From assembly GCA_012845835.1 (NCBI GenBank), contig JABAKD010000011.1, positions 13,111,824 to 13,175,823 of the forward strand: DNA of 64,000 nucleotides, written 5' to 3'. This DNA is from Undaria pinnatifida (taxonomy: Eukaryota > Sar > Phaeophyceae > Laminariales > Alariaceae). The notes below the pieces were generated by a model that worked only from the letters and a program-made list of their open reading frames with translations, ran no database searches and had not been told where the DNA came from. The position numbers and the translations under genes were made by a program. Below, one piece after another: positions 60,312-64,000 of this stretch (position 1 is its first letter; each line of letters opens with the position of its first letter).

Positions 60312-60913
60312 ACTATGCTATCATACCAGGTATGTGGGTAGAAATTTTCTTAATGGGAAGAGCCCTATTCTTGAAAATATTAAAGTTATTCTATATATTC
60401 TCTTTGGTTGGTTACAATACCAATACCATCATGATGATAGTACCACGTATTAATAGTAGGTCCTCAGTCCTCAGCACGTATACACAACTTAATTCGTGAA
60501 ACAAGTCCGATTTGTGTACAGAGGAGATATTATACCTGGTACGTATTGTGTAGGTACCGTGAATGCTATACGACGCTACTTCTGTCACGAATCCGTACGC
60601 GATGCGGAGAACACTGGGTGGAACGTGAACACCTGATACACAGCACAGACGAAAACCCAACAAAAAACGGGGGAAATAAACACGGCGGGCGGGTATCTGC
60701 AGGAACATACAATTGTATGAGACCCGAGAGCCATGACACTGAAGGTAGTATCAATAATAGTGTACAGCGTATCCTATCCAGCCGAGGTCGATGCGGATAT
60801 GCCGATTTTATGTTTTTCTAATAATAAGGGCTTTCGTACAACAACAGTTACTGCTGCTGTAACCAAAATGGGGGCTTGACGCATTCGGCCTTGATATGTA
60901 CCAGGTATATAAT

Positions 60914-61072
60914 CCTGTTGACCCTGATAGCTACACTGTAGCTGTAAGGGGAGTCGCCGACCTATATCCTTAATGAGGACACACAACCCGTAATGCGCGC
61001 GATCGGAGTATCACACACAGCTTGCAAAGATGAGTTTCGACGAAATCTTCGATCTCACAGCTGGAGTGTATT
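60914..61072 (-). repeat. R1 interspersed repeat, head plus part of body
   Basis: Reverse-complemented it runs from CTCCAGCTGTGAGATCGAAG through ATTACGGGTTGTGTGTCCTC to GTAGCTATCAGGGTCAAC, matching 61745-61905. The palindrome GTAGTCTATACTAC lies just beyond its end (about 61095). Confidence 0.7.
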
Positions 61073-61333
61073 TTAATTTTTATAATAATACGTACGAGTG
61101 TAGTCTATACTACAACAACACAAGAAAAATATTTATGCCCGACTGATACGAAATGAAAAACTCGCTGCGTCCACTGCTGTGCTGCTGCTGTGATGCCGCA
61201 CCAAGGTCGGGGCGGTAAGCTAAATTTCGGTTGGCTCTTTTGTGCTTATTGCTCATGATATGGAGTTTCCTTCTTCGTCGATGAAACGTCGATAGTAAGA
61301 TATGAGTGTGCCCGGTGATCATGCATATATATC

Positions 61334-61455
61334 GTAGTGAGGACACACACCCAGTAATACCTACCTGGCAGGTATGCGTGATTGGAGTATCACACACAGC
61401 TTGCAAAGATGAGTTTCGACAAAATCTTCGATCTCACAGCTGCTCCAGGAGTGTA
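61334..61455 (-). repeat. R1 interspersed repeat interrupted by a palindrome
   Basis: It matches the R1 head but carries about 16 extra bases (CTACCTGGCAGGTATG) between GTAATA and CGTGATTGG compared with the uninterrupted copies, and a small extra CTCCAGGAG-type segment near its end. Confidence 0.65.
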
Positions 61456-61744
61456 TTCTTATTTTCATAGTGTACTGGAAATGCTGCTTGCTTGCTGTTG
61501 TTGTTGAAATTTTACTTACGTCCATAAAAGTTGTTCGAGGGCTGCTGCTGCTGTTCGTTGTTGTTCGTCATCGTGCGCCGCATGACGCAATTTGTTGCTG
61601 TGTTTTTTTTTCACCTGATTCCAGTGTTTCCTCTTATTGGTTTAAACACGATGTATGTGAATTTACCCTTGGCAGTGCTGTCGCATGTATAATCTCGATT
61701 TTGCCTGCAATTCTATGCTCACAACTTGAAAATAAATAAATAAA

Positions 61745-62600
61745 TAAATGCACTCCAGCTGTGAAATCGAACATTTTGTCGAAACTCCTCTTTGCAAGCT
61801 GTGTGTGATACTCCGATCGCGCGTATTACGGGCTGTGTGTCCTCATTAAGGATAAAAGTCGGCGACTCCCCTTGGAACTACAGTGTAGCTATCAGGGTCA
61901 ACAGGGTGATGTCAGTCAGTCTGTGCGCGGAAACTATAACAACCCGTTTTTGAGGGGGACAAAATCTGACAGCTGTGGAAGGAAATGCATCAGTTTACCA
62001 AGTAAGTGTATCCTGTAAGTCGTACAACCAGTGAGGAGAGGGCGGAGCGTTCGAAGGGACGGGGGGGGTGGGGGGGGAGGGGGGGGTTCCAACACAGCCT
62101 TGTTAGATCGCATTGATGTAGGGGCTTGCTATACACGTGGTGATAGGTCCAGACGATGGTGCGGGCGGTGGGGAAGGAGAGGGCGTTGCGGGGGGGGGGG
62201 GGGTGAATTGGAGCTACGGCATCGATGGCTAGGAATATAATGAGGTGATATCAACTGCCTTGTGTTTACTACACTTACTTGCAAAAAAAAATTAGGTGGG
62301 ATTTCTCAATAAGATGGAGTGGAGGGAAGATAAAATGGCGGGTGAGGGGGGGGGGGGCGATTGTAGCTACGGCATGGATGGCTAGAAAGATAATGGGGTG
62401 ATATCAGCAACCTGGCAGTGTTGCTTACTGTGGCAGGTTTTGATTTTAGGTGGGGCGTTTGCACAAGAAGGGTTGGGGGGGGGGGGGGGGACAACTCACT
62501 ATGTGCGCGGAAACTATAAATATTTTAACGGGGTCAATGTGACGGTTGTAGAAGAAATGCATCCGTTTTTTTTACCTGCCTGGTACTGGTCAATTATCTA
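61745..62600 (+). repeat. Composite interspersed repeat, copy 2 (R1 head plus G-rich array)
   Basis: The R1 head (CACTCCAGCTGTGAAATCGA) is followed by the body (CAACAGGGTGATGTCAGTCA, TGTGCGCGGAAACTATAACA) and then by units that alternate the same TGTGCGCGGAAACTATA or GAGCTACGGCAT(C/G)GATGGCTAG motifs with G-runs near 62052-62085, 62188-62203, 62346 and 62475-62492. The order equals that of 3340-2640 on the minus strand. Confidence 0.6.
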
Positions 62601-64000
62601 GCAGACTTGATGTTGGGTGTGGTATACAAAACAACTTTTACGTGCGGTATACAATGCGTTATAACTTCGTGGTGTGTTACTGTACATGGATCGCAAGATA
62701 GAACGTTTCAATCGATAGGAGGTGTAACCATGCACTTACCATGATTTTACTGTGCCGATGTGTTTCACTGCGGTTTCTAATTATAATACAGAGACACAAA
62801 TTGCGAATACAACAAGCGAGGTGAAAAAATGTGGCCATGCAATGTCACCGACACTGAGCACGAGGGGGAGAAGTGCAAATCGTCAGTGTTTTGAAAGGAA
62901 CGCTTGATGCACCCGCGCACAATTACGTTACTTCGTTAGGAAAACTTCGTTCGGCGGAGGTTGGGAGGCGATCATACAAACCGTAGGTACGAAATACCAT
63001 ACGTACGTAATAGGTTGGTAGTGGTAATGTATGTCATGCATCCTCGAAAATACGGGTATGCGCGGGGCCAAGGCGGGCGGCAGCCCGCCGCTTCGAGTAG
63101 GGAGCCCTTTTTCCGGGGCCATAGTGCATCGGGCCGGCACGGTCCTTTGTACACCAACATGTCCTCTGAGATATTTTCGCCCTTTGCGAGGGACCTGGTT
63201 TCTTAAAGTGGACCAGACGGACTATCTCGCACTTGGGAAAAACATGATTCCAAGGAAAGGGCAGCTGCGTAGTGGTCGGGTTTAAGTGGGCCGCGTGGTC
63301 GCATCTTTGGAGAGATGTAGGGTTCCTTATTGAGTGCGGTGGGCACCCCGATTTGAGAGCACCCCGGTGGGTACCTCGATTTAAGAGCACCCAGGATAAG
63401 AACGTTCGGGTCTTACGAGCGGTCAAATCGGCATGTCCCGCCTGTACACTAAGCTATTTATATATATATATATTTCTCACCACAGCTAAGAGAAGTGTGT
63501 AGTCAAGACCGCTTGTATGGAGCTTGGCCTCTCACGGATCCTGGTGTCGAAATGGAGAGGGCGGTCCCGGAGGTCTTGTACTCGTCTCGTAGCTGGCGTC
63601 GGAGCGGAGAGGGCGTCGTGGATCCGAAGTCAAAGCCGAGAGGGCGTCGCGGTGCTGAGGTCCATTGACGATCGCCTTCACAGCGGGCGCATGCTGAAAC
63701 CTTTTTTTCTTGTATATGTAGCACGGAGATGCTGAAGATAGAGTGACGGTGGGCTTATGCCCTCTCGTCATGCGGCGGGATTATCTTTCAGTGGCTGACC
63801 TTCCGGGGACGAGTCAACGCCGCCCATGACGGGTGACACCGCTCGCGACCCGGGATCTTGTATTGCCTGATCGGTGACGTGTCCTCTCGCGCAAGTGTGT
63901 ACGATACCTACGCTAGGTATCTACGACCCTGTCTTCCACATCACCCCCCTCTGTATTCGCTGCAAGCCAATCTTAGCTAGGGATGGTATTGTAGCGGTCA
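62601..64000. other. No supported gene
   Basis: Contains the second GC hairpin near 63055-63095 (CAAGGCGGGCGGCAGCCCGC), a short direct repeat of GAGCACCC(C/A)GG around 63358-63392, and a short (TA)n at 63458-63470. The minus-strand frame 63034-63426 is not convincing. Confidence 0.35.

Larger units (their letters stand above)
59015..60910. other. AT-rich DNA, no supported exon
   Basis: It holds R2 copies at 59217-59290 and 60241-60311, a T-rich tract at 59330-59530, several TAGACTAGACTA runs and TACC(A/T)GGTA sites at 59133, 60324, 60533 and 60899. If the 58851 exon is live, its intron should lie here. Confidence 0.35.

Overview
The window looks like intron-rich, repeat-rich nuclear DNA from a eukaryote. 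A brown alga or other stramenopile fits best: spliced genes with CAG|GTA donors, a tyrosine-recombinase retroelement, a chromodomain Ty3/gypsy relic, tRNA-derived SINEs, many microsatellites and fungal-type Zn2Cys6 regulators with glutamine-rich N-termini. The organism is an inference; no rRNA or conserved housekeeping gene fixes it. There are no bacterial operons, CRISPR arrays or convincing tRNA genes.

Layout. 0-1 kb: fossil of a chromodomain Ty3/gypsy element, cut by the window edge. 2.6-3.3 kb: a C-rich composite repeat, seen again inverted at 61.7-62.6 kb. 6.5-7.7 kb: a decayed, GC3-rich coding region I do not recognise. 8.8-9.1 kb: a tRNA-derived SINE, with a second copy at 33.5-33.8 kb. 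10.4-22.6 kb, minus strand: the most gene-like part of the window. A chain of short exons with agreeing intron phases begins with the second half of a Zn2Cys6 domain and ends in a long serine/glycine-rich, acidic last exon. A roughly 384-bp (CAA)n tract lies in its last intron. 24.5-32 kb: only weak ORFs, then an inverted-repeat element. 34.5, 40.7 and 58.9 kb: three separate first exons, each with a Gln-rich start and the first four cysteines of a Zn2Cys6 domain, each ending at the same codon phase before an intron. 35.7-37.7 kb: inverted repeats and small palindromic elements. 43.9-48.0 kb: GGGTC, GGTGTT and CATGATAAT satellites. 48.3-56.2 kb, minus strand: a broken PAT/Ngaro/DIRS-like retroelement with split direct repeats, whose reverse-transcriptase part has been amplified into a 579-bp tandem array. 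56-64 kb: AT-richer DNA dense in short palindromes and interspersed repeats.

How the parts may work together. The minus-strand exon chain and the three orphan first exons appear to belong to one family of Zn2Cys6 regulators. The first exons carry Cys1-Cys4 and the exon at 22.4-22.6 kb carries Cys5-Cys6; the intron phase matches exactly. Whether the 34.5-kb first exon is really spliced to the 22.6-kb exon over 11.8 kb, or whether the first exons are dispersed partial copies, is the main open question. The rest of the window is mostly the debris of mobile elements.
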